Shown here one piece after another: positions 57,357 to 64,000 of a stretch of 64,000 bases of DNA. The DNA comes from Dokdonella sp. Lineage in GTDB: Bacteria > Pseudomonadota > Gammaproteobacteria > Xanthomonadales > Rhodanobacteraceae. The stretch lies in the NCBI GenBank assembly GCA_019634795.1, contig JAHCAR010000010.1:1-64000 (forward strand), read 5' to 3'. Below the pieces are notes generated by a model. That model was not told where the DNA came from, searched no databases, and saw only the letters and a program-made list of their open reading frames with translations. Within the stretch, counting starts at the first letter, position 1. Every line of letters starts with the position of its first letter. Position numbers and translations under genes: made by a program.

Positions 57357-58301
57357 ATGGAAACCCGCGCCCACCACATCCTCATCGGCACGTTTGCGAT
57401 CCTCGCCTTCCTGCTCGGCCTCGGTTTCGTGCTGTGGCTGTCGAAGACCAGTGCGGACCGCGAGTTCCGTGATTTCGATGTCGTCTTCACCGAAGCCGTC
57501 ACCGGACTCTCCAAGGGTGGGCTCGTGCAGTACAACGGCATCAAGGTCGGCGAAGTGATCCAGCTCAAGCTCGCTCCCGATGATCCGCGCAAGGTCGTCG
57601 CGCGCATTCGCCTCGATGGCGACACGCCGGTCAAGGTCGACACCGAGGCCAAGCTCGGCCTGCTCGGCGTGACCGGTACGGCCTTCATCCAGCTGTCGGG
57701 TGGCTCGCCCTCGAGCAAGCTGCTGCTGCCGACCGAGGAGCACCCGGTGCCGGTCATCCATGCGAGCGAATCGGCCCTTTCGAAGCTGCTTTCCTCGGGC
57801 GAGGACATCGTCACCAGCGTCAACCAGTCGCTGCTGCGCGTGGGCCAACTGCTGTCCGAAGAGAATGTCGAGCACGTTTCGGCCACGCTGCAGCACATCG
57901 ACGACGTGGCCGCCACGGTCGCCGAGCAGCGCGGCGACCTGGCCAAGGCCCTGGCCCAGCTGGCCGACGCGAGTGGCGAACTGAAGTCGACTCTGAGCAC
58001 GCTCAACCGCATGGCCAGCACGACCAGCGAACTGATCAACGACGACGTGCGCAAGGTCATGCAGTCGACCGACAAGGCGATCGCCGCGATCGAACGCGTG
58101 GCTGGATCGGCCGAACAGATGCTCGACCAGAACCAGGCGGCGATCGCGAATTTCAGCGACCAGGGCCTGCGCCAGGTCGGACCGACCCTTTCCGAGCTGC
58201 GCGAAACCCTGCGTTCGTTCCGCCAGCTCAGCGATCAGCTCGGCAGCTCCAACACCTTGCTGCTCGGTCGCGAACAACCGAAGGAGTTCAAGCCGAAATG
58301 A
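57357..58301 (+). CDS. mlaD: Mce/MlaD family substrate-binding protein
   Basis: 314 residues. One N-terminal membrane helix (HHILIGTFAILAFLLGLGFV) anchors an MCE domain at about 38-115 (VTGLSKGGLVQYNGIKVGEV, GVTGTAFIQLSGG). The remaining 190 residues are a long helix-rich tail with coiled-coil character (ATLQHIDDVAATVAEQRGDL), longer than in E. coli MlaD and more like PqiB or YebT tails or chloroplast/actinobacterial Mce proteins. MCE hexamers form the lipid conduit of the complex. It overlaps the lipoprotein gene by four bases. Confidence 0.94.
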   Translation: METRAHHILIGTFAILAFLLGLGFVLWLSKTSADREFRDFDVVFTEAVTGLSKGGLVQYNGIKVGEVIQLKLAPDDPRKVVARIRLDGDTPVKVDTEAKLGLLGVTGTAFIQLSGGSPSSKLLLPTEEHPVPVIHASESALSKLLSSGEDIVTSVNQSLLRVGQLLSEENVEHVSATLQHIDDVAATVAEQRGDLAKALAQLADASGELKSTLSTLNRMASTTSELINDDVRKVMQSTDKAIAAIERVAGSAEQMLDQNQAAIANFSDQGLRQVGPTLSELRETLRSFRQLSDQLGSSNTLLLGREQPKEFKPK

Positions 58302-58981
58302 ATCGCCCGATGCATTGGCTGGCGGCAGGCGCATGCCTGCTGCTCGGTGCCTGCGCCACGCTGAGCGGCAAGCACGGCACGTTTTCCGTCTATGCCCCTC
58401 AGCTGAGCCTGCCGCAGCAGGCGTCCACGCCCGCGGTCGACTGGCAATTGCTCATCGACAGGCCGCGGACCAGCGCCGCGCTCGACACGACGCACATTGC
58501 GATCATGCCGAGGCCCGCTGTCATCGAGGTCTTTCCCGAGGCGCGCTGGCGCGATCCGGCCCCCGACCTGCTGCGCAGCCTGCTGGTCCAGGCCTTCGAC
58601 CAGGATGGCCGCATCGGCGGCGTCAGCGCGACCGAGTCGGGCCTGAACGGCGACTACTCGCTGGCCATCGAGTTGCGCGATTTCCAGGCCGAACTCGCGG
58701 ATGGTGGAGCGCGCGCGGCGATCCGCCTGTCGGCCAAACTGTTCGACCGGCGCAGCAACCGCATCGTCGCCAGCCAGGCCTTCGACCAGGAAACAGCAGC
58801 TGCCGGCAGCGATGTGGCGAGTGCCGTGGCTGCCTTCGAACAGGCCTTCGACCAGCTCCTGCCCCGCATCGTCGAATGGACCGTGCAGGCCGGCCAGGAG
58901 CGCGTGCATGCGCGCGGCGCGGGCGAACCGGCCGCCGTCGACGGCGTCGAACCGATTCAGCCCGAGGGTGTCACCGGATAG
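58298..58981 (+). CDS. ABC-type transport auxiliary lipoprotein (PqiC-like)
   Basis: 227 residues. The lipobox is LLLGACATL. The mature domain belongs to the ABC_trans_aux family: FSVYAPQL, LLIDRPRTSAALDTTHIAIM, RWRDPAPDLLRSLLVQAFDQ and ELRDFQAEL. Such lipoproteins (PqiC in E. coli) sit in the outer membrane and dock the Mce tunnel. It is fourth in the operon by an ATGA overlap, giving permease-STAS, ATPase, MCE and lipoprotein as a complete set without a separate MlaC. Its 3' end overlaps the convergent amidase gene by 25 bases. Confidence 0.92.
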   Translation: MNRPMHWLAAGACLLLGACATLSGKHGTFSVYAPQLSLPQQASTPAVDWQLLIDRPRTSAALDTTHIAIMPRPAVIEVFPEARWRDPAPDLLRSLLVQAFDQDGRIGGVSATESGLNGDYSLAIELRDFQAELADGGARAAIRLSAKLFDRRSNRIVASQAFDQETAAAGSDVASAVAAFEQAFDQLLPRIVEWTVQAGQERVHARGAGEPAAVDGVEPIQPEGVTG

Positions 58982-60369
58982 TCAGGCGCGGCGTCGAGCC
59001 GCGAGGCGCAGACCTCGGCCAGTTCGAGCAGGCGCAGGTCGGAGCCCGGCGCGCCGACCAGTTGCAGTCCGACCGGCATGCCGTTTTCGAGGCGGCCCAT
59101 CGGCAGGCTGATCGCCGGACAGCCGGCGACACTGGCGAAGCTGCAGAGATCGGCGTCGTTGGCGCGTTCGGTTTCGCCGATCCGGTAAGGGCCCTGGGAC
59201 ACGGTCGGCATGACCAGCACGTCGATCTGCTCGAACAGATGGCGCGCCTTGCGCACGGCGCGGTCGAGCAGGCGATCGGCCGCTGCATAGTCCACCGCCG
59301 ACTTGCGCCGGGCGAATTCGAGCATGTCGCGCAGGCGCGGCGAAACCGGATGCATGCCGTCCTCGAGATCGGCCTCGAGCTCGCAGGCCAGTTCGCTCTC
59401 CATGATCAGCAGCGCGGCACGGCGCATGCGGGCGAAATCGTAGCCGCTGAAATCCGCGTCCATGCGCTCGCCCAGTTCGAGGCCGAGCGCGTCGGTGGCC
59501 CGCGCGAACGCAGTGCAGACTTCGCGGCTGACGCCGAGCGCGGCCAGGTTCGGCAGGAATCCGCTGCGCAGGCGTCCGGGCTCCCAGTCGGGCGGGGAGA
59601 GAGCGACACGGCGCCGACGCGAGCGCGCGTCATCGGCATCGTAGGCGTCGAGCACCTGCAGCACGATGGCCAGATCCTGCACCGAACGCGCGAGGATGCC
59701 GACGCTGTCGAGGCGGCGCGCGGCCGGCACCACGCCCGCGCTCGAGATTTCGCCGATCGTCGGGCGCAGCCCGTAGATGCCGCAATGGCTGGCCGGAATG
59801 CGCACCGAACCGAGGGTGTCGGTGCCGATCGCGAAGCTGCACAGGCCGGCCGCCACGGCCACGGCCGAGCCGGCCGAGGAGCCACCGGCATTGAATTCGG
59901 GTCGATGCGGATTGCAGGTCGGTCCGTTGGCCGCCGTGGTGCCGGTGGTACCGAGCGCGGCCTCGTCGACACTGGTCTTGCCGAGCATCAGGGCGCCGGC
60001 CGCGCGCAGGCGCGCGACGACGGTGGCGTCTTCGCTGGCCACGCGCGCCTTGCGCCCCTGCAAACCGAGCGCAGTGGGCAGGCCGGCGACATCGATGTTG
60101 TCCTTGATCGCGACGGCAAGGCCGTCGAGACGGCCGATCACGTTCTTTGCCGCACGCCGCGCATCGCTGGCCGCGGCCAGGTCGGCGATGCCTTCATTGA
60201 TCGCGACGAAGGCGTTGAGCTGTGCATTTTCGGCGCCGATGGCGTCCAGGTAGATCGATACCAGGCGCCGCGAATCGACGCGTCCGGCGGCCATCCAGTG
60301 CAGCAGCTGGAAGGCACTGGCGCCACGCAGGCGCTCGTTCGAGAGTTCCGCTTGTTGGCTGTCGGTCAT
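58957..60369 (-). CDS. Amidase signature family enzyme
   Basis: 470 residues from the ATG at 60367-60369. The Ser-cisSer-Lys triad is visible: Lys in VAIKDNIDV, Ser in AGGSSAGSAVAVAAG and the second Ser in IGTDTLGSVRIPA. The C-terminal part has the usual SLPMGRLENGMPVGLQLVGA. Members hydrolyse amides ranging from Glu-tRNA intermediates to peptide amides. No GatB or GatC gene is nearby, so this is a stand-alone amidase of unknown substrate. It is divergent from the ETF-QO gene. Confidence 0.93.
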   Translation of the reverse strand: MTDSQQAELSNERLRGASAFQLLHWMAAGRVDSRRLVSIYLDAIGAENAQLNAFVAINEGIADLAAASDARRAAKNVIGRLDGLAVAIKDNIDVAGLPTALGLQGRKARVASEDATVVARLRAAGALMLGKTSVDEAALGTTGTTAANGPTCNPHRPEFNAGGSSAGSAVAVAAGLCSFAIGTDTLGSVRIPASHCGIYGLRPTIGEISSAGVVPAARRLDSVGILARSVQDLAIVLQVLDAYDADDARSRRRRVALSPPDWEPGRLRSGFLPNLAALGVSREVCTAFARATDALGLELGERMDADFSGYDFARMRRAALLIMESELACELEADLEDGMHPVSPRLRDMLEFARRKSAVDYAAADRLLDRAVRKARHLFEQIDVLVMPTVSQGPYRIGETERANDADLCSFASVAGCPAISLPMGRLENGMPVGLQLVGAPGSDLRLLELAEVCASRLDAAPDYPVTPSG

Positions 60370-60473
60370 GCAGCAATCCTGTTGGTTACCCCGATTATGC
60401 CGCATCTGCGAATTGCTGCCCGCGCTGCGAACCCGGACAATGGCCGCTGGACCGGATCAGACAGGACCCCGCC

Positions 60474-62078
60474 ATGAGCGAACGCGAAACGATGCAGTAC
60501 GACGTCATCACGGTCGGCGCCGGTCCGGCCGGGCTGGCCTTCGCGATCCGACTCAAGCAGCTCAAGCCCGATCTGAACGTCTGCGTGATCGAAAAAGCCT
60601 CGGCGATCGGCGCCCAGATCCTGTCCGGCGCGGTCATCGAACCGCAGCCGCTCAATGAGCTGCTGCCCGAATGGGGCGCCAATCCGCCGCCGATCTGCGT
60701 GCCGGCCGGCAAGGACGAATTCTGGTGGCTGCGCGATCACGAACGCGCGACGAAATTCCCGATCGTACCGCCGCAACTGCACAACCACGGCAACTTCATC
60801 GTCTCGCTCGGCGCACTGTGCGCCTGGCTCGCACCGCAGGCCGAGGCCCTCGGCGTCGACGTGTTCCCGGGCTTCGCCGCCAGCGAAGCGATCTTCGACG
60901 ACGCCGGCGCGGTCAGGGGCGTGCGCATCGGCGACATGGGCGTGGCCCGCGATGGTTCGCACAAGCCCGGCTACACCGAGGGCATCGACATCGTCGCCCC
61001 GATCACGGTGCTCGGCGAAGGCTGTCGCGGCAGCATCAGCAAGCAGCTGATCGCGCGCTACAGGCTCGATGCAGACAGCGATCCGCAAACCTACGGCATC
61101 GGCCTGAAGGAACTCTGGCAGTTGCCCGAAGGTCGCGGTGAACCGGGCAAGATCGTGCACACGCTGGGCTGGCCGCTCGATCCGGCGATCTACGGCGGCA
61201 GCTTCCTCTACCACCTCGACAAGGATCGCGTCGCGATCGGCTTCGTCGCCGGCCTCGATTACGCCGATCCCGAGTTCAAGCCTTTCGAAGCCTTCCAGCA
61301 ACTCAAGAACCATGCCCTGTTCAAGCCACTGCTCGAGGGTGGCGAGATCCTCTCGGCCGGTGCGCGCGCGATCATCGAAGGCGGCTACCAGTCGCTGCCG
61401 AAGGTCGAGATGCCCGGTGCGATGCTGATCGGCGATTCGGCCGGCCTCGTCAACGTGCCGAAGATCAAGGGCACCCACCAGGCCATGCGCTCGGGCATGC
61501 TCGCCGCCGAGCACCTCGCCGAGACCGGCAAGTGCGCCGGCTGGGACGCGAAGCTGCGCGCCTCGGTGGTGATGAAGGAACTGCGCAAGGTGCGCAACAT
61601 CCGCCCCGGCTTCAACAAGGGCCTCTGGTTCGGCCTCGCCAATGCGGGCTGGGAAACCGCGACAGCGGGACTCTCGCCGTGGACCCTGAAGAACCACGCC
61701 GATCATTCCGCGCTGAAGAAGGTCTCCGACTACGAATCGCCGAAGCGCGACTGGACCGAGCGCACGCTGCCGCCGCGCGACCGTCTGGCCAGCGTCTACT
61801 TCGCCGCGACCGAGCACGACGAGGACCAGCCGGTCCACCTCAAGGTCGCCGACACCAACGTCTGCATCACCCGCTGCGCCGAGGAGTACGACAACCCCTG
61901 CACACGCTTCTGCCCGGCCGGGGTCTACGAGATCGTCGAGGACGAGGCCGGCAAGCGCCTGCAGATCAACGCCGCCAACTGCGTGCACTGCAAGACCTGC
62001 GACATCAAGGATCCGTACCAGATCATCACCTGGACCACGCCCGAGGGCGGCAGCGGACCGAATTACCAGAACCTCTGA
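60474..62078 (+). CDS. Electron transfer flavoprotein-ubiquinone oxidoreductase
   Basis: 534 residues. It passes electrons from reduced ETF (fatty-acid and amino-acid oxidation) to ubiquinone at the membrane. The FAD fold starts at YDVITVGAGPAGLAFAIRL. The ubiquinone/FAD region includes VPKIKGTHQAMRSGMLAAEH. The C-terminal [4Fe-4S] ligands are in TRFCPAGVYE and NCVHCKTCDIKDP. Length and motifs agree with the full bacterial enzyme. The etfAB genes are not in this window. Confidence 0.97.
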   Translation: MSERETMQYDVITVGAGPAGLAFAIRLKQLKPDLNVCVIEKASAIGAQILSGAVIEPQPLNELLPEWGANPPPICVPAGKDEFWWLRDHERATKFPIVPPQLHNHGNFIVSLGALCAWLAPQAEALGVDVFPGFAASEAIFDDAGAVRGVRIGDMGVARDGSHKPGYTEGIDIVAPITVLGEGCRGSISKQLIARYRLDADSDPQTYGIGLKELWQLPEGRGEPGKIVHTLGWPLDPAIYGGSFLYHLDKDRVAIGFVAGLDYADPEFKPFEAFQQLKNHALFKPLLEGGEILSAGARAIIEGGYQSLPKVEMPGAMLIGDSAGLVNVPKIKGTHQAMRSGMLAAEHLAETGKCAGWDAKLRASVVMKELRKVRNIRPGFNKGLWFGLANAGWETATAGLSPWTLKNHADHSALKKVSDYESPKRDWTERTLPPRDRLASVYFAATEHDEDQPVHLKVADTNVCITRCAEEYDNPCTRFCPAGVYEIVEDEAGKRLQINAANCVHCKTCDIKDPYQIITWTTPEGGSGPNYQNL

Positions 62079-62222
62079 TTCTCCAACGTCCCTTCGCGCC
62101 ACTCTCCGCAAGGCGTCCGCCGACCCCGCCACAACGTGGCGCCCCGCACCAGGATGGTGGCTACCTCGCCGCCGGGGCGCGCGGTGCCGGGGTTCACCGG
62201 GAAGTGCGTGGGTCGCCGCCTT

Positions 62223-62690
62223 TCAACCGCGATCGACGCGGCACTGGAAGCAGTTGAACTTCGAGCGCACATGGACATACGCAACGGAAGGATCCGAAAG
62301 GATCGCTTCGCAGGCCGCCGTGATCTCCGCTCCACGCACGACGCGTGCGCTGTCGTAGCGGATCCAGTCGTCGGCACCATAGCCGCGGACCAGGGCCGGA
62401 TCGAGGAAGGCGAACCAGTCGGGCAGGCGATCGCCCTCGTAGCGCGTGCACGGTTCGGCGTGCAGGAAGACCGGACCGGTCTCGGCATACGGCTGGAGGG
62501 CCTCGAACGGACGGTAGCCGAACACGAGCTTCGGGCTGCCTTCCGCGATCAGACCGAGACAGTGCCGGCACGGATTTGCACCGCCTTCGGCGATCCGTCT
62601 CAACGGTGCCTGTCCGTTCCAATCGAGACCTCCGCCCCACAGTCGTGCGGCGTGTTCATGCGGAATGCCTTCGATCCTCAATGTCGACAT
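62223..62690 (-). CDS. DUF1203 family protein
   Basis: 155 residues from the ATG at 62688-62690. Conserved phrases are NPCRHCLGLI, LVFGYRPFEALQPYAETGPV, FLHAEPCTRY and VHVRSKFNCFQCRV, with four Cys in CxxC-like pairs. The family is widespread, small and cytosolic and of unknown function. It is convergent with the ETF-QO gene and divergent from the ECF sigma gene across 216 bases. Confidence 0.88.
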   Translation of the reverse strand: MSTLRIEGIPHEHAARLWGGGLDWNGQAPLRRIAEGGANPCRHCLGLIAEGSPKLVFGYRPFEALQPYAETGPVFLHAEPCTRYEGDRLPDWFAFLDPALVRGYGADDWIRYDSARVVRGAEITAACEAILSDPSVAYVHVRSKFNCFQCRVDRG

Positions 62691-62906
62691 GTCGCCTCCT
62701 CCGACGGCACGGTTCGTTGAACCAGGAGTCGAATTGCAGCATCGGAGCCGACGCGGCGCCGGCCACATTCGGCCATGACAGTGACGGTCGGTGGCATCGT
62801 TCATGCGCTGCGTTCGGCCCGTGACACGGGCCGTCGAAATGCCCGCCCGATGCTGCGAGAATCCGCACAGGCACGCGACGCTTCCACTCGATGGTTTCCG
62901 CGCGAC

Positions 62907-63473
62907 ATGACCGCTTCGCAGCTGACCAACACGACGCAACTGATCCGCGGATATCGCGATGGCGACCTCGCTGCGCGCGACCGCCTGTTCGAACGCTACC
63001 TGCCGATCCTGCGGCGCTGGGCGCATGGTCGCCTTCCGGCCCACGGTCGCGACCTCGCCGAGACCGACGATCTCGTCCAGGCCAGTTTCCTGCGCGCGCT
63101 CGGCCGACTCGAGGAGTTCGAACCCGAACGCCCCGGTGCCTTCCTTGCCTACCTGCGCACGATCCTCATGAACCAGGTGCGCGAAGAGATCCGCCGACGC
63201 GGCGTGCGCGCACAGACCTCATCCCTGCTCGACTCGCTGCCGTCGCCCCAGGCCTCGCTGGTGGAACAGATGATCGGCCAGCAGACCCTGCAGACCTACG
63301 AGCAGGCGCTCGCACGTCTGCCCGAGACCAAGCGCCTGGCCGTCATGATGCGGGTCGAGTTCGCGATGAGCTACGAGGAGATCGCGAGCGAACTTGAACT
63401 GCCGTCGGCCAACGCGACGCGCATGATGATCGTACGCGCGCTCGACGAACTCGCGCAGGCACTCGGCACATGA
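62907..63473 (+). CDS. ECF-type RNA polymerase sigma factor
   Basis: 188 residues from the ATG at 62907. Region 2 spans about 10-85 (GDLAARDRLFERYLPILRRW, AETDDLVQASFLRAL) and region 4 about 125-185 (QALARLPETKRLAVMMRVEF, MSYEEIASELELP). No anti-sigma gene follows. Instead its TGA overlaps the ATG of a Ser/Thr kinase gene, an arrangement typical of kinase-controlled ECF groups. Targets and signal are unknown. Confidence 0.92.
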   Translation: MTASQLTNTTQLIRGYRDGDLAARDRLFERYLPILRRWAHGRLPAHGRDLAETDDLVQASFLRALGRLEEFEPERPGAFLAYLRTILMNQVREEIRRRGVRAQTSSLLDSLPSPQASLVEQMIGQQTLQTYEQALARLPETKRLAVMMRVEFAMSYEEIASELELPSANATRMMIVRALDELAQALGT

Positions 63474-64000
63474 ACGAGCAGGCTCGCCACTTGGCCCTCG
63501 AGGCTCTCGCCAATGGCGAGCGACCGGACTGGAGTGCGCTGTTCGGAACCGAGCAGGTGCCAGCGGACCTTCGGCGCCTCGGCGAGATCATGGCGGCGTT
63601 TCGGCAGAACACCGCCGATCCCGAATCGACGGCCCGGCCGATGCTGTTCGCGTGGCGACACCTGCACGTCATCGAGAAGATCGGCGAAGGCAGCTTCGGC
63701 GTCGTCTACCGCGCCTACGATCCGGTCCTGCGCCGCGACGTCGCACTCAAACTCGCGCGCCTCGATGCCGCGCATGTCGATCCACGCGCGATCGTCAGCG
63801 AAGCACGCCGACTCGCGCGTCTGCGCCACCCGAACATTCTTGCCGTGCACGGTGCCGACCAGGATCAGGACTCGGTCGGCATCTGGTGCGACCTGCTCGG
63901 CGGCGTCACCCTGCAGCACGTACTCGACCGCAGCGGGACCCTGCCGGCGCGCGCCGTGCTGGATCTCGCCACGCCGCTATGCGACGCCCTCGCACTCGTG
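63470..64000 (+). CDS. Ser/Thr protein kinase, N-terminal part (runs off the window)
   Basis: 177 residues are visible. A start segment of 60 residues (RHLALEALANGERPDWSALF) precedes a Hanks-type kinase domain with GEGSFGVVYRAYDP and the ATP-binding K94 in VALKLA; the hinge region is WCDLLGGVTLQHVLD. The catalytic loop lies beyond the right edge. Overlap with the sigma gene (ATGA) implies coupled translation. Similar kinases elsewhere carry periplasmic WD40 or TPR sensors; that part is not visible here. Confidence 0.9.
   Translation, partial: MNEQARHLALEALANGERPDWSALFGTEQVPADLRRLGEIMAAFRQNTADPESTARPMLFAWRHLHVIEKIGEGSFGVVYRAYDPVLRRDVALKLARLDAAHVDPRAIVSEARRLARLRHPNILAVHGADQDQDSVGIWCDLLGGVTLQHVLDRSGTLPARAVLDLATPLCDALALV

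Noticed and set aside
58957-60369. GatA subunit of the amidotransferase
   Set aside because: Amidase motifs fit GatA, but gatB and gatC are absent and the sequence diverges from GatA outside the catalytic core.

Overview
The window is GC-rich, densely coding DNA of a gammaproteobacterium, most likely of the Xanthomonadales (Lysobacterales). The pointers are the aroK-aroB-SPOR-hemE order, an XrtH-type exosortase, YceI-cytochrome b561-YceI, a RAYT-rich accessory patch and 'gggaat' repeat elements. Species cannot be named. Most genes are packed in short operons with ATGA or GTGA overlaps. No rRNA, tRNA or CRISPR array was seen.

Layout. 1-3612 (minus): an OmpR-type response regulator, a coiled-coil protein, a membrane protein joining a roadblock-like cytoplasmic part to an OmpA periplasmic domain, and a Rab-like small GTPase cut by the window edge, with a dodecin upstream. 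3675-4190: exosortase. 4260-9468 (plus): aroK, aroB, WGR protein, SPOR protein, hemE and a TraB/GumN-like protein. 9566-12134: an exported flavin amine oxidase, cytochrome c and RidA-like protein. 12174-15776: a propeller hybrid sensor kinase. 15950-20933: two related DUF697 GTPases flanking a YceI-cytochrome b561-YceI operon. 20962-22759: glutaredoxin-like protein and L-serine dehydratase (sdaA).

22760-28700 is an accessory island. A perfect 101-bp copy of the sdaA 3' end recurs 1404 bp downstream. Between the copies lie a YefM-YoeB toxin-antitoxin pair with its TGTACA operator and broken RAYT pieces. A complete RAYT, an orphan RHS C-terminal toxin-like cassette with a lipoprotein gene, a second Y1 transposase and an exported protein follow.

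29409-49028 returns to core genes: S8 protease, YoaA helicase, PBP1b, a triple-domain glycosyltransferase, an NRDE protein, a Ser/Thr kinase, RelA and two unknown exported proteins. 49059-62078 holds HrpA (with a repeat element read through in frame), Dps, a ThrE-like exporter, an Mce/Mla lipid ABC transporter operon, an amidase and ETF-ubiquinone oxidoreductase. The window ends with a DUF1203 protein, an ECF sigma factor and the start of a Ser/Thr kinase.

Strongest leads: the small GTPase/roadblock/OmpA envelope locus; the exported amine oxidase-cytochrome c-RidA module; the sdaA-tail duplication around a toxin-antitoxin pair; the orphan RHS metallopeptidase-like tip; and two repeat elements, one inside hrpA and one on the dps stop codon, each separated from the native gene by an inverted copy of that gene's own flank.
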